Shown: positions 1 to 7,144, counted from the first letter of the stretch. The stretch is 10,336 nucleotides of DNA from Hyphomicrobiaceae bacterium UBA2767 (GCA_002352635.1 DEIT01000206.1:7679-18014), one strand, 5' to 3'. Made by a program: numbers and translations. The notes: a model not told the origin generated them from the sequence alone.

Positions 1-893
1 AGACGCTTCGACGGTGCATCGCCGAGTTCTTCGGCGCAGTGTCCGATCAGCGTCGCGCCAATCCACGGCGCGCCTAGTTGCTCACACTCCATGGCGAGGA
101 AGGCAAGCTCGTCAAACGGGTCAACCAGTCTGAAGCTGCGGTTAAACTCCAGGCAATCGATTACGACTGGCGGATCGGAGAGGCAGACATGTTCGGGCCG
201 CAGATCGCCGTGCCCATCGACGACATGGCCATCACGCACCCGGTTCATCAGTAGATCCGGATTGTCGGTGATTATCGTTTCGATACTCCTCAGTACGGTG
301 CTGACTATTTCCCGCGGGAGATCGAATCTTCTATCAGCCAGAACGGCATGGTTCTTTTCCTGCTCACGGGCGAATTGCGCGACATATTCTTCGGGCGTCA
401 CGTTCGCAGGCTCCGCCGCTCGATAAAAGTGCGCCAGAACATCAGCGACTTCACGAATCTGGCTCGGTGTTACCGCTCCGCGGGCGATCGCATGATCCAG
501 CATTTTGTCAGCCGGTAAGCGGCGCATCTTCACCAGCCAGTCGACCGGCTCACCCTTGCCCCCTAGGGTCAGGTCGCCATCTGCACCATGCGAGAGCGGT
601 ACAACGCCAAGATAGACATCCGGTGCAAGCCGCCTGTTGAGCCGATCCTCCACGCGGCAATCGGCCTCGCGCGCTGACAGTGTACTGAAATCCAGAAAGG
701 GATATTTCACCGGCTTCTTGAGTTTGTACACGCGGTCTCCAGCGAGGAAAACCCATGACATGTGGGTCTCCCTGACCTCTACATCGCTCACTGACACTGG
801 ATAGGCTGCCGGTGAGGACAGGAATGCCACTTTCTTGCTGGTGAGAATTTCTGTGCTCCCTTGCGGGGCGGCGGTTGCGGGATCTGTTTTCAT
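1..893 (-). CDS. Aminoglycoside phosphotransferase-like kinase (COG2187 type), C-terminus cut by window edge
   Basis: The frame is open from an ATG at 893-891 to the left edge, giving 297 visible residues; the stop lies outside the window. The fold is that of the APH/choline-kinase family. An N-terminal lobe has a lysine-rich strand GDRVYKLKKPV (about residues 52-62). The catalytic loop is GHGDLRPEHV at 227-236, and a metal-binding region around VIDCLEF (D246) leads to DPFDELAFL from D258. The stretch VAFLSSPAAYP then VEVRETHMSWVFLAG at 22-51 is typical of COG2187 proteins, usually annotated as hypothetical or bifunctional aminoglycoside phosphotransferase/ATP-binding proteins. Many homologues carry a second P-loop kinase domain at the C-terminus, and whether this one does cannot be seen here. 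The substrate is unknown and drug resistance should not be assumed. An internal ATG at 761 is a less likely start because conserved residues precede it. The gene is divergent from the hydrolase gene on the plus strand. Confidence 0.88.
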   Translation of the reverse strand, partial: MKTDPATAAPQGSTEILTSKKVAFLSSPAAYPVSVSDVEVRETHMSWVFLAGDRVYKLKKPVKYPFLDFSTLSAREADCRVEDRLNRRLAPDVYLGVVPLSHGADGDLTLGGKGEPVDWLVKMRRLPADKMLDHAIARGAVTPSQIREVADVLAHFYRAAEPANVTPEEYVAQFAREQEKNHAVLADRRFDLPREIVSTVLRSIETIITDNPDLLMNRVRDGHVVDGHGDLRPEHVCLSDPPVVIDCLEFNRSFRLVDPFDELAFLAMECEQLGAPWIGATLIGHCAEELGDAPSKR

Positions 894-1041
894 CGTCAGT
901 GCCAGTTGTTGCCTCGCCCCAAGATAGCTGCCTGATCCGGTGCCCCGTCATTGATGCCGGTCAAGGCGTTCCGCCAGGCGTTGAGCCATGATTTCCGATG
1001 TGAATGGCGCCGAAATCTTACCGGACGAGCCAGAGTGTACA

Positions 1042-1701
1042 ATGAGTGAAAGGTCAATGGCGAACGACAGCCGCATCGTCCAGATTGGAACTGAAGGGCT
1101 TGAGGGAATTCTGACCATCCCCGCTGGCGTCAACGGACTCGTGATTTTTGCCCATGGCAGTGGTTCAAGTCGCCTGAGCCCCCGCAATACCTATGTGGCG
1201 CAGGCACTGAATGCGCGTGGTCTAGGCACGCTTCAGTTCGACCTCTTGACCGAGGCCGAGGCGATGAATCGGGCCAACGTATTCGATATCCTGCTGCTCG
1301 GTGAACGGGTCAAGGAGGCAGTATGCTGGGCGAGAAACGCGGAAGAGACTGGTGCGTTGGAAATTGGCGTTTTCGGCGCGAGCACCGGAGCCGCGGCGGC
1401 GCTCGTAGCGGCCGCTGGCGTTCCGGACGACGTTTCGGCGGTTGTTTCGCGCGGCGGTCGTCCGGACCTTGCCGAACCGGTCCTCGATCAAGTGTTGGCA
1501 CCGACGCTACTGATAGTGGGTGGAGCGGATCATGTTGTTATTGAGCTCAACGAAAAGGCTTTCAATCGGTTAGCGTGCGAGAAGCGTTTGGACATCGTTC
1601 CCGGCGCGACTCACCTGTTTGAGGAACCGGGAACGCTCGACCAAGTCGTCGAAGCGGCTGGCAGCTGGTTCCAGGGGCATCTTCAGAAGGAGTGCCTATG
1701 A
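1042..1701 (+). CDS. Alpha/beta hydrolase of the dienelactone hydrolase type
   Basis: This is a soluble alpha/beta-hydrolase of about 219 residues. Counting from the upstream ATG at 988, the nucleophile elbow is GASTG with Ser132. The probable acid is Asp181 in GGADHVV and the probable base is His209 in GATHLFEEPG. The oxyanion-side motif FAHGSGSSR lies at about 54-62. Such proteins often sit beside, or are fused to, phosphoribosyltransferases, and that is the case here: the stop (1699-1701) overlaps the next gene's ATG (1698-1700), which implies translational coupling. The substrate is unknown. The start is uncertain among ATGs at 988, 1042 and 1057. Family similarity begins just after 1057. 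I chose 1042 because a purine-rich CAGAG lies 6 bases upstream, whereas the AAAGG before 1057 is only 3 bases away. Confidence 0.85.
   Translation: MSERSMANDSRIVQIGTEGLEGILTIPAGVNGLVIFAHGSGSSRLSPRNTYVAQALNARGLGTLQFDLLTEAEAMNRANVFDILLLGERVKEAVCWARNAEETGALEIGVFGASTGAAAALVAAAGVPDDVSAVVSRGGRPDLAEPVLDQVLAPTLLIVGGADHVVIELNEKAFNRLACEKRLDIVPGATHLFEEPGTLDQVVEAAGSWFQGHLQKECL
1685..1692 (+). promoter_or_regulatory. Strong ribosome binding site of the phosphoribosyltransferase gene
   Basis: AGAAGGAG lies 5 bases before the ATG at 1698, inside the 3' end of the hydrolase gene. It decides the start at 1698 over the GTG at 1692. Confidence 0.75.
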
Positions 1702-2381
1702 GAAACGTTCATATTTTTGCGGACCGCGTCGAGGCGGGGTGTGCCCTGGCAGAAAGGCTGGTCAAAGAAAAATATGAGAACCCCGTCGTGCTTGCACTAC
1801 CGCGCGGCGGTGTTCCGGTCGCAGCCGAGGTGGCAAAGGTACTTGAGGCGCCTCTCGATCTGGTGTTGGTGCGTAAGATCGGCGTGCCCTACCAACCGGA
1901 GCTCGCACTTGCCGCTGTTGTCGACGGCGGCCACGCGGAAGTCGTGGTCAATGAAGACGTTCGGCGGTTTGCCGGTGTGAGCGACCAAGATTTCGAGGAG
2001 GCCAAGGCCCGGGAGTTGGCCGAGATCGAGCGCCGCCGCGAGTTATACCTGCAGGGGCGAGAGCGCGTACCGATAAAAGGCGCTACGGCAATCGTAGTCG
2101 ATGATGGAATTGCAACAGGGGCCACGGTCCGTGCGGCACTTAAGGCGCTTCGCCGGCGCGATCCCAAGAAGCTGGTCCTGGCTGTCGCCGTCGCACCCCC
2201 TGAGACCATCAATGAACTGCGTCCCGAAGTCGACGAGATCATCTGCCTCGAGACGCCCGAACCCTTCTATGCAATCAGTCTTTATTTCCTCGACTTTCGC
2301 CAGGTGAGCGACGAAGAGGTTGTCGAACTGCTTGCCGAAAGAGTCGGATCGGCCAGTGGTGTTGAAAATCCGACTTCATGA
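1698..2381 (+). CDS. Phosphoribosyltransferase family protein
   Basis: This 227-residue protein is of the type I phosphoribosyltransferase fold. The PRPP-binding loop VVDDGIATGAT is at residues 133-143. The N-terminal LALPRGGVPVAAEVA (32-46) followed by LVLVRKIGVPYQPELA (55-70) is characteristic of the COG1926 group, whose members have unknown base specificity. The residue 95-125 segment is charged and probably helical. The start is the ATG at 1698, because AGAAGGAG at 1685-1692 is an excellent ribosome binding site 5 bases upstream; a GTG at 1692 in the same frame lies inside that site. The ATGA overlap with the hydrolase gene suggests that the two products are made together and act in one pathway, but the reaction is not known. 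It differs from the nicotinate phosphoribosyltransferase further right, which belongs to another fold class. Confidence 0.9.
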   Translation: MRNVHIFADRVEAGCALAERLVKEKYENPVVLALPRGGVPVAAEVAKVLEAPLDLVLVRKIGVPYQPELALAAVVDGGHAEVVVNEDVRRFAGVSDQDFEEAKARELAEIERRRELYLQGRERVPIKGATAIVVDDGIATGATVRAALKALRRRDPKKLVLAVAVAPPETINELRPEVDEIICLETPEPFYAISLYFLDFRQVSDEEVVELLAERVGSASGVENPTS

Positions 2382-2451
2382 TACTGGCGGCCAGCAGCGG
2401 TGCATAGACCGTTTGATTGGCCTGCGGATCCTGGTGTATGAGGAGCTGCGG

Positions 2452-2580
2452 ATGACGCAGGCAAGGGTAATGAATCCGCAGTATCATTTTGGCCGTCGAC
2501 GGTCTGATCTCCATTTAATCATTCGTACTCTGTCGTCGGTGGGACAGACCGGTGCTCAAAGACATGGTGGTTCGGCATGA
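2452..2580 (+). CDS. Possible 42-residue small protein, coupled to next gene
   Basis: I do not recognise this ORF. It starts at an ATG preceded by AGGAG (2441-2445) with a 6-base spacer, an ideal Shine-Dalgarno arrangement. Its TGA (2578-2580) overlaps the ATG of the next ORF (2577-2579) in an ATGA junction. The product is basic, with an RRR cluster near the middle and a hydrophobic LHLIIRTL stretch, and has no signal peptide or clear transmembrane segment. The frame extends upstream to 2320, but that part overlaps the phosphoribosyltransferase gene and is probably not used. The ORF could be a leader whose translation drives the downstream gene, a true small protein, or chance. Only start context and coupling support it. 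Confidence 0.35.
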   Translation: MTQARVMNPQYHFGRRRSDLHLIIRTLSSVGQTGAQRHGGSA

Positions 2581-2930
2581 CTGAATCGGCTGCACATACT
2601 CTAACTGCGTTCTTTGAGGATGAAGGAGACATTCACCACGAGGCAGTGTTTGCGGTGCTCGATCCCGGACCGGTGCAGCCCGGAACGCACATTGTTTCCA
2701 GCGACCCCCGCGCCCATGGCAGCTATCTCGAGATCATCACAGACAAAGGTGACTATATCTGGCAGGCCAAATGGCATGACAAGACTGGGGCGGGCGCGCA
2801 CGACGGCGGACTATTCCGAGTGATCTTAATGCCTCCAATCGAATATTTGGATGATGTTCCTGTTCGGCGACAGTTCAAGGTTGAGTTGATCGGCGATCAA
2901 GAACTGCCTAGCCCGCAGTCATCCCGTTAA
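2577..2930 (+). CDS. Hypothetical protein, 117 residues
   Basis: I cannot assign this protein to a family. It is acidic and soluble, with no signal peptide or membrane segment. Alternating hydrophobic segments such as SYLEIITDKGDYIWQAKW (about 50-67) and FKVELIGDQE (about 100-109) suggest a small beta-rich domain. The tail is Ser/Pro-rich. A GGTGG about 6 bases upstream could act as a weak ribosome site, and the ATGA overlap with the 42-codon ORF may supply ribosomes. It lies on the same strand as, and 43 bases before, the nicotinamidase gene, so co-transcription with pncA is likely. The protein-like composition and a clean stop just before pncA favour a real gene. Confidence 0.6.
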   Translation: MTESAAHTLTAFFEDEGDIHHEAVFAVLDPGPVQPGTHIVSSDPRAHGSYLEIITDKGDYIWQAKWHDKTGAGAHDGGLFRVILMPPIEYLDDVPVRRQFKVELIGDQELPSPQSSR

Positions 2931-2973
2931 GTCTGTTTCTTGATCAGAGGACGAAGAAGGAGCTCCCGCCGCA

Positions 2974-3540
2974 ATGCCTGACAAGGCGACCTTCCGAAAA
3001 GGCGATGCGCTATTAATCGTCGACGTCCAGAATGATTTCTGTCCCGGCGGAGCTCTGCCCATCGAGGCGGGAGATGCCATCGTTCCGGTCCTAAATGAAT
3101 GGATCAACGCTGCAGAAAACGCTGGCATACGCATCTACGTTTCGCGCGACTGGCACCCCGAGAGCCATATGAGTTTCGATTCTGAAGGTGGCGCTTGGCC
3201 GCCACACTGCATCCAGGATTCCGACGGCGCAGCGTTTCATTCTGAACTTTCGCTTCCCGCGGGCGCGGTAATCGTGACCAAGGGCACGCGGTTCGATAGG
3301 GACCAGTATTCCGCATTTGACGAAACGGGCCTCGCCGACGAACTTGCGAGGCGCAACGTACGCCGGGTATGGATCGCAGGCTTGGCTCTTGATGTCTGCG
3401 TTCGCGCCACGGCGCTCGACGCCGCGAAGGAGGGATTAGAGGTTCATCTGATTAAGACGGCAACCCGGCCTGTCACACTTGAAGGAGGCTCAAAGGCTCT
3501 GGAGGAGCTAGAACGCGCGGGCGTCATAGTGGAGGAATAG
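2974..3540 (+). CDS. pncA: Nicotinamidase (isochorismatase-like hydrolase)
   Basis: The enzyme hydrolyses nicotinamide to nicotinate and ammonia in cytosolic NAD salvage. All family landmarks are visible. The catalytic triad is Asp17 (LLIVDVQNDFCPGG), Lys103 (VTKG) and Cys142 (GLALDVCVRAT). The metal ligands are probably Asp59, His61 and a histidine at 65 or 78, in RDWHPESH and WPPHC. The length of 188 residues is usual for bacterial PncA. AAGGAG at 2957-2962 is the likely ribosome site, with a rather long 11-base spacer. The gene converges with pncB, 6 bases from its stop, and the product nicotinate is the substrate of PncB. The substrate assignment is firm because the DWHP and WPxHC motifs separate nicotinamidases from other isochorismatase-like enzymes. 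Confidence 0.95.
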   Translation: MPDKATFRKGDALLIVDVQNDFCPGGALPIEAGDAIVPVLNEWINAAENAGIRIYVSRDWHPESHMSFDSEGGAWPPHCIQDSDGAAFHSELSLPAGAVIVTKGTRFDRDQYSAFDETGLADELARRNVRRVWIAGLALDVCVRATALDAAKEGLEVHLIKTATRPVTLEGGSKALEELERAGVIVEE

Positions 3541-3546
3541 CCGGCC

Positions 3547-4932
3547 TTAGCGCGACGGCTCACCGAGCTTCTCTTGCTCCAACTTTTCGATCACGCGCAC
3601 TCTCGCGGCCTCAACGCCATCGCTGATATGAACCGGATATGGTTCCATTAAAGGATCAATTGAGGTTACGGCCGCGGGAAGGCTGGCGAGTTGTTGCTGC
3701 GCAAAGCTGCGCATCTGGTCGAGGTCTTGTGTCAAGCCGTTACACCGTTTGCCATTTTGCATAACAAGTTCGATCAGCGCTCGGCCCGGCAGGTCCTCAT
3801 CAGCCGTTGCAATAGTGTCGTGGACAGCCTTGCCGCCTTTCTCGAGGCGGAAGACCTGCTTGCGCCCCGGATACGTCTGCTTGCCCGGTGAAAGTTTGAG
3901 CCGCCCCTCACCGCTATAAGCGCAAAGCTTGTAGGCGATATCAAGAGCCGGGGCGTCGTCCGAGACGCCCATGGCCGTTCCGACACCGAAACCTGTCACC
4001 GGCGCGCCCTGATTCACGAGGTTGGCGATAACATGCTCGTCGATTCCTCCGCTTGCGAAGATGCCGACGCTCTCAAGACCGGCCGTATCTAACAATTTTC
4101 GTGACTCTATGGCGAGTTCCGCCAAGTCCCCGGAGTCGAGTCTTATGCCCTGCACCTGGAAAGCGTCCCCAAGTTCGCGTGCAAGCCTGACAACATTCTT
4201 CACACCCTCGATTGTGTCATAGGTGTCTACGAGGAGGATTGTCTTCGGATGACTGCGAGTGAAGGTGCGGAATGCCTCATACTCCCTGTCAAAGGCTTCG
4301 ATGTAACTGTGCGCCATCGTTCCTGCGACCGGGATGCTATAACGTTCACCCGCCAGCACGTTCGAGGTCGCATCAACTCCCGCAATATGGAACGCACGTG
4401 CGGCTCGGAGCGCCGCATCCAATCCATGCATTCGGCGCGCTCCGAAATCAACTACCGTGCGTCCTCGGGCCGCCTTCACCACGCGGGCTGCCTTTGATGC
4501 CAGGAGTGTCTGCAAATGGATCTGGTTCATCACCAGGGTCTCGATAAGTTGCCCCTGACCGATAGGAGCGACGACCTCAAGAATCGGTTCGTTGGCAAAG
4601 ACAGGCGTGCCCTCGGGCACCGCATACACGTCGCCTTCAAATCGGAAGGCGGAAAGCCAATCAAGGAACGTGTCAGAGAACTTGCCCAAGGAATTCAAAT
4701 AGGCGATCGCATCCGCAGTAAATCGCAGCGACTCCAAGCTCACGAGTACATCTGCAAGACCACAGGCTAAAAGGAAGTTGCGACCCTCCGGCAGCCGCCG
4801 TATGAAGAGTGAGAACACCGCATCGTCATTCAACCCCGCGTCGAAATATGATTGCATCATGGCGAGTTCATACAAGTCGGTGAACAGCGCTAGGTCATCG
4901 GCTGTAATCGTAAAGACGTCCTTCTGCGTCAT
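3547..4932 (-). CDS. pncB: Nicotinate phosphoribosyltransferase
   Basis: This 461-residue enzyme makes nicotinate mononucleotide from nicotinate and PRPP, with ATP hydrolysis, in the Preiss-Handler pathway. The N-terminal FTDLYELAMMQSYF (17-30) is the family signature. The segment VAGTMAHSYIEAF holds His208, the probable phosphorylated histidine. IRLDSGDL at 263-270 and TGFGVGTAM at 313-321 form the phosphoribose/phosphate binding barrel loops. The length matches the COG1488 family. The start is the ATG at 4932-4930, which keeps the conserved N-terminus intact; no strong Shine-Dalgarno is visible. It converges with pncA with a 6-base gap, so their transcripts may overlap at the 3' ends. The two proteins carry out successive reactions even though they are read from opposite strands. 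Confidence 0.96.
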   Translation of the reverse strand: MTQKDVFTITADDLALFTDLYELAMMQSYFDAGLNDDAVFSLFIRRLPEGRNFLLACGLADVLVSLESLRFTADAIAYLNSLGKFSDTFLDWLSAFRFEGDVYAVPEGTPVFANEPILEVVAPIGQGQLIETLVMNQIHLQTLLASKAARVVKAARGRTVVDFGARRMHGLDAALRAARAFHIAGVDATSNVLAGERYSIPVAGTMAHSYIEAFDREYEAFRTFTRSHPKTILLVDTYDTIEGVKNVVRLARELGDAFQVQGIRLDSGDLAELAIESRKLLDTAGLESVGIFASGGIDEHVIANLVNQGAPVTGFGVGTAMGVSDDAPALDIAYKLCAYSGEGRLKLSPGKQTYPGRKQVFRLEKGGKAVHDTIATADEDLPGRALIELVMQNGKRCNGLTQDLDQMRSFAQQQLASLPAAVTSIDPLMEPYPVHISDGVEAARVRVIEKLEQEKLGEPSR

Positions 4933-5200
4933 GATAATTCTTGCTCGAACTGGCGAATCCCAAACGGGCTATGACACAAAACACTTTGGAACGACATTCC
5001 GGCGTCATCTTCGCGGTCTCGGACCGGATTGTTTGGATCTTTGGGGCATGTTGAAGAATTGCTGGACATCGGTCTTTCCTCGAATGAGGCATTTGAAATG
5101 CGGCACGAGTGCCCATACAGCAATTCGCCGTATTGCGATTGAGGCCCTCTCAAACACCCTTAGAATGGATTTGCAACCTTTGAAAGGGAACAGCGGGTCG
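4933..5200. promoter_or_regulatory. Upstream region of pncB and the chimeric ORF, with two small inverted repeats
   Basis: This gap lies between the pncB start (minus strand) and the ATG at 5201. It holds a 13-base palindrome, GCATTT-G-AAATGC, at 5089-5101. A second inverted repeat, GCAAT and ATTGC separated by 7 bases, lies at 5120-5136. Palindromes of this size are operator-like, but I cannot match either to a named regulator. I do not see a convincing -35/-10 pair. Confidence 0.3.
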
Positions 5201-5443
5201 ATGCGCAGCATCTTAGTGACAGGCGCCCTCGGTCAAGTCGGCTCTGAGCTCGTGCCGGAGGAAGATCACGGCTTCATTGCGACATCCGACGGTCGCGAGA
5301 TCTATTTCCATCGCAACGCGGTCGCCGGTGCCGGATTCAACGCACCTGAGGTCGGTCAGGAGGTCCGCTTTTCCGAAGGTAAGGGCGACAATGGCCCGCA
5401 TGCAAGCTTCGTTCAGCTAATCGGCAAGCACCATCTCGACTGA
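5201..5443 (+). CDS. Chimeric remnant: epimerase N-terminus joined to HPF/RaiA-type cold-shock C-terminus
   Basis: This is an 80-codon open frame. Residues 1-19, MRSILVTGALGQVGSELVP, are the Rossmann start (GxxGxxG-type) of an NAD-dependent epimerase/dehydratase, normally about 300 residues long. Residues from 20 on (EEDHGFIATSDGREIYFHR and beyond, ending GKHHLD) match the cold-shock-like tail found at the C-terminus of long HPF/RaiA ribosome-hibernation proteins. The tail keeps the RNP-like segments DHGFI and IYFHRNAV but lacks the first beta strand. The join falls at the dipeptide VP, where the cold-shock tail normally reads LFPEE, so a short shared sequence could have mediated a deletion. 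GGGAA at 5186-5190 is a weak ribosome site. The frame is also open upstream to 4778, but that part is antisense to pncB. Expression and function are doubtful; I treat it as an intact ORF of pseudogene origin. Confidence 0.6.
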   Translation: MRSILVTGALGQVGSELVPEEDHGFIATSDGREIYFHRNAVAGAGFNAPEVGQEVRFSEGKGDNGPHASFVQLIGKHHLD

Positions 5444-5467
5444 AGATCTTATTCGGATCCGGCTGCA

Positions 5468-5758
5468 ATGCGTGTGAAGGTCAAATGCTACATCGGTGGC
5501 CGCGGCGAACAGATGCCCCGCCGTTTCAATTTGGACGGATGGTCGGTTGAAGTCTTAGAAACCCTCGATCAGTGGCAGGGCGCTGATTTCTTCTACTTCA
5601 AGCTGATGGGAGCGGGACGAAAATCCTTACACCCTGCGCAACCGGTCCAAGCCTCGATCCACAATCACTTCAGTGGGGACCGCCATCCAACCTGCCGACG
5701 CAACTTCATGCAAAGCCGTCCGGCAGCCTCGACGGAATGGCGTCGATTCGCGACCTGA
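5468..5758 (+). pseudogene. Small conserved protein of unknown function, apparently frameshifted
   Basis: The open frame gives 96 residues. The first 48 or so (MRVKVKCYIGGRGEQMPRRF, then a WSVEVLETLDQW and YFKLMG segment) resemble a small proteobacterial family of about 65-75 residues. From memory, that family ends with a segment like GDDGxxYILRHD. Here the matching residues, RDENPYTLRN, appear in the +1 frame from about 5612, while the annotated frame continues with unrelated Pro/His/Arg-rich sequence to 5758. That pattern indicates a small indel near 5608-5616. The gene lies 24 bases after the chimeric ORF. The family role is not known to me. The alternative is a genuine lineage-specific C-terminus. 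Confidence 0.5.
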
Positions 5759-5796
5759 AATCCCCGCTGTCTCGACTTCGGAGATTGGTTCACATT

Positions 5797-5835
5797 AGAC
5801 TGACAGCATCGCTGCCACGGATCATAATTCAGTCT
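5797..5835. repeat. Nested inverted repeat between decayed genes and the phosphate transporter
   Basis: AGACTGA at 5797-5803 pairs perfectly with TCAGTCT at 5829-5835. Directly inside the left arm, CAGC (5804-5807) and GCTG (5811-5814) form a short hairpin with a 3-base loop. No T run follows, so a Rho-independent terminator is unlikely. It could be a regulatory RNA structure or operator. The rest of 5759-5999 shows nothing I can identify. Confidence 0.3.
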
Positions 5836-5999
5836 CGTTGATTCGTGTCAGTACCCTGATTAGAACACACGGCCAGTATTTCCTCAGGCGCAGGTTATCG
5901 AATGACGGGACGCCCCTCATTCAGACATCTTCGAACTCACGAAGCCTTGGCAGCGTCATGTCCCACCTATAACCTAGAAGCGGAATTGCGAGAACACAT

Positions 6000-7139
6000 T
6001 TGGGCGTTCTTCCAGACTCTCTTGTCGAGAAAATCCTTGGGGAAGCCAAGCGGACCATGCGCAGCCTCGTCGGGCCGGTGATAGGGTTTTTCCCTATACC
6101 ATTTCTCATATATCTGTTCTTCTTGAGCATCTCCCTACTGGAAGTTTCCCTGAAGATGCTTGGCGGCGGCGTCTTAACCGAATTGCTTTCATTGACCTCG
6201 AATCCCTTCGTGGGTCTCTTCGTCGGTATCCTTGCCACCAGCATGGTGCAGAGCTCGTCACTGGTGACCTCCCTCACCGTCGGTCTCGTTGCGGCAGGTG
6301 GATTGGATGTTGCGCAGGCGGTACCCGTCATCATGGGATCAAATATGGGAACCAGCGTCACAAACGCTCTTGTGGCAGCCGGACAGATCAATAAGCCAAA
6401 GGAGTTCCGTAGAGCGTTCGCCGCCGCCGTCGTCGACGATTTCTTCGAAATCTGTTCCATTGCGATATTGCTCCCTCTGCAGGTAGCCTTCAACGTTTTG
6501 GGAGCGAGCGCTGCGTTTCTCTCGAAGCAGTTCGCCCAGATCGGAGGACTGCATACCTTTGATCCGCTGAATGCCGTCATCGACCCGGTTGTCGAGCTCA
6601 TTACTGATCTGGTTTTCGAATCTGCTTTGCTGCTGCTCATCCTGGCTCTGGCCTTGCTCTTTTTGTCACTCAGCTATCTTGTAAAAACGCTGAAGCATCG
6701 TCTTACCGGAAGGATTGAGCGGTTCTTCGACAAGGTGCTCTTCAAAACGGCGGGCCGGGCCATGGTTCTTGGCTTTGTGTTGACAGCCCTGCTCCAAAGC
6801 AGCTCCATGACGACCTCACTCGCCGTACCGTTAGCGGGGGCGGGGTTTCTCACGCTGCAACAGGTCTTCCCCTACGCACTAGGAGCGAACGTCGGAACAA
6901 CGCTGACAGCGATGTTCGCGGCCCTGGTCACCGGCAACGAGGCCGCGGTGACCGTTGCTCTCGCTCACTTGCTGTACAACGTCACCGGGATCGTTCTGGT
7001 GTGGCCGCTTCGCCGTATCCCCCTCGGCTTGGCCGAGCTTCTGGCGAAATATGCTCAGCGCTCGCGTCTGGTACCATTGGGCTACGTCATCCTGGTCTTC
7101 TTTGCCATCCCGATGGCTCTGATATTCTTGATGAGGTGA
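6000..7139 (+). CDS. Na+/phosphate cotransporter family protein (NptA/PF02690 type)
   Basis: This integral inner-membrane protein should import phosphate with sodium. It has the family's duplicated, inverted halves. The first has MVQSSSLVTSL (QSSS at 84-87) and GSNMGTSVTNAL (113-124). The second has LLQSSSMTTSL (QSSS at 266-269) and GANVGTTLTAM (295-305). Hydrophobic segments occupy about 27-55, 68-82, 88-103, 147-172, 205-228, 254-283, 315-336 and 358-378. The fused C-terminal PhoU-like domain found in many relatives is absent; a separate PhoU gene starts 5 bases after the stop. The frame opens with a TTG at 6000, preceded by GAGAA with a short spacer. The ATG at 6057, which would give MRSLVGPVIGF, is a reasonable alternative start and would still keep all transport segments. 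Ion coupling is inferred from the family. Confidence 0.9.
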   Translation: MGVLPDSLVEKILGEAKRTMRSLVGPVIGFFPIPFLIYLFFLSISLLEVSLKMLGGGVLTELLSLTSNPFVGLFVGILATSMVQSSSLVTSLTVGLVAAGGLDVAQAVPVIMGSNMGTSVTNALVAAGQINKPKEFRRAFAAAVVDDFFEICSIAILLPLQVAFNVLGASAAFLSKQFAQIGGLHTFDPLNAVIDPVVELITDLVFESALLLLILALALLFLSLSYLVKTLKHRLTGRIERFFDKVLFKTAGRAMVLGFVLTALLQSSSMTTSLAVPLAGAGFLTLQQVFPYALGANVGTTLTAMFAALVTGNEAAVTVALAHLLYNVTGIVLVWPLRRIPLGLAELLAKYAQRSRLVPLGYVILVFFAIPMALIFLMR

Positions 7140-7144
7140 AGTCG

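Noticed and set aside
91..426. 111-residue plus-strand frame opposite the partial kinase gene
   Set aside because: The minus strand carries the conserved GHGDLRPEH kinase loop across this stretch, so the plus frame is a shadow.
550..951. 133-residue minus-strand frame starting at 951
   Set aside because: It is in another frame from the kinase gene over the same bases and lacks the conserved residues.
4978..5142. Plus-strand frame ending in a Cys-containing HECPYSNSPYCD tail
   Set aside because: It reads rather protein-like but has no start codon near its beginning, no ribosome site and no family I recognise.
4778..5200. Upstream extension of the chimeric ORF
   Set aside because: It is antisense to the start of pncB and then runs through the intergenic region without recognisable protein features; the epimerase-like start is the ATG at 5201.
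5838..5851. TTGAT-N4-GTCAG resembling an FNR/FixK box
   Set aside because: The second half matches the consensus at only three of five positions, and the site is about 150 bases before the transporter start with no promoter seen.
5921..6640. 239-residue minus-strand frame opposite the phosphate transporter
   Set aside because: It is antisense to a gene with clear motifs; its Ser/Thr/Arg-rich composition is that of a mirror frame.
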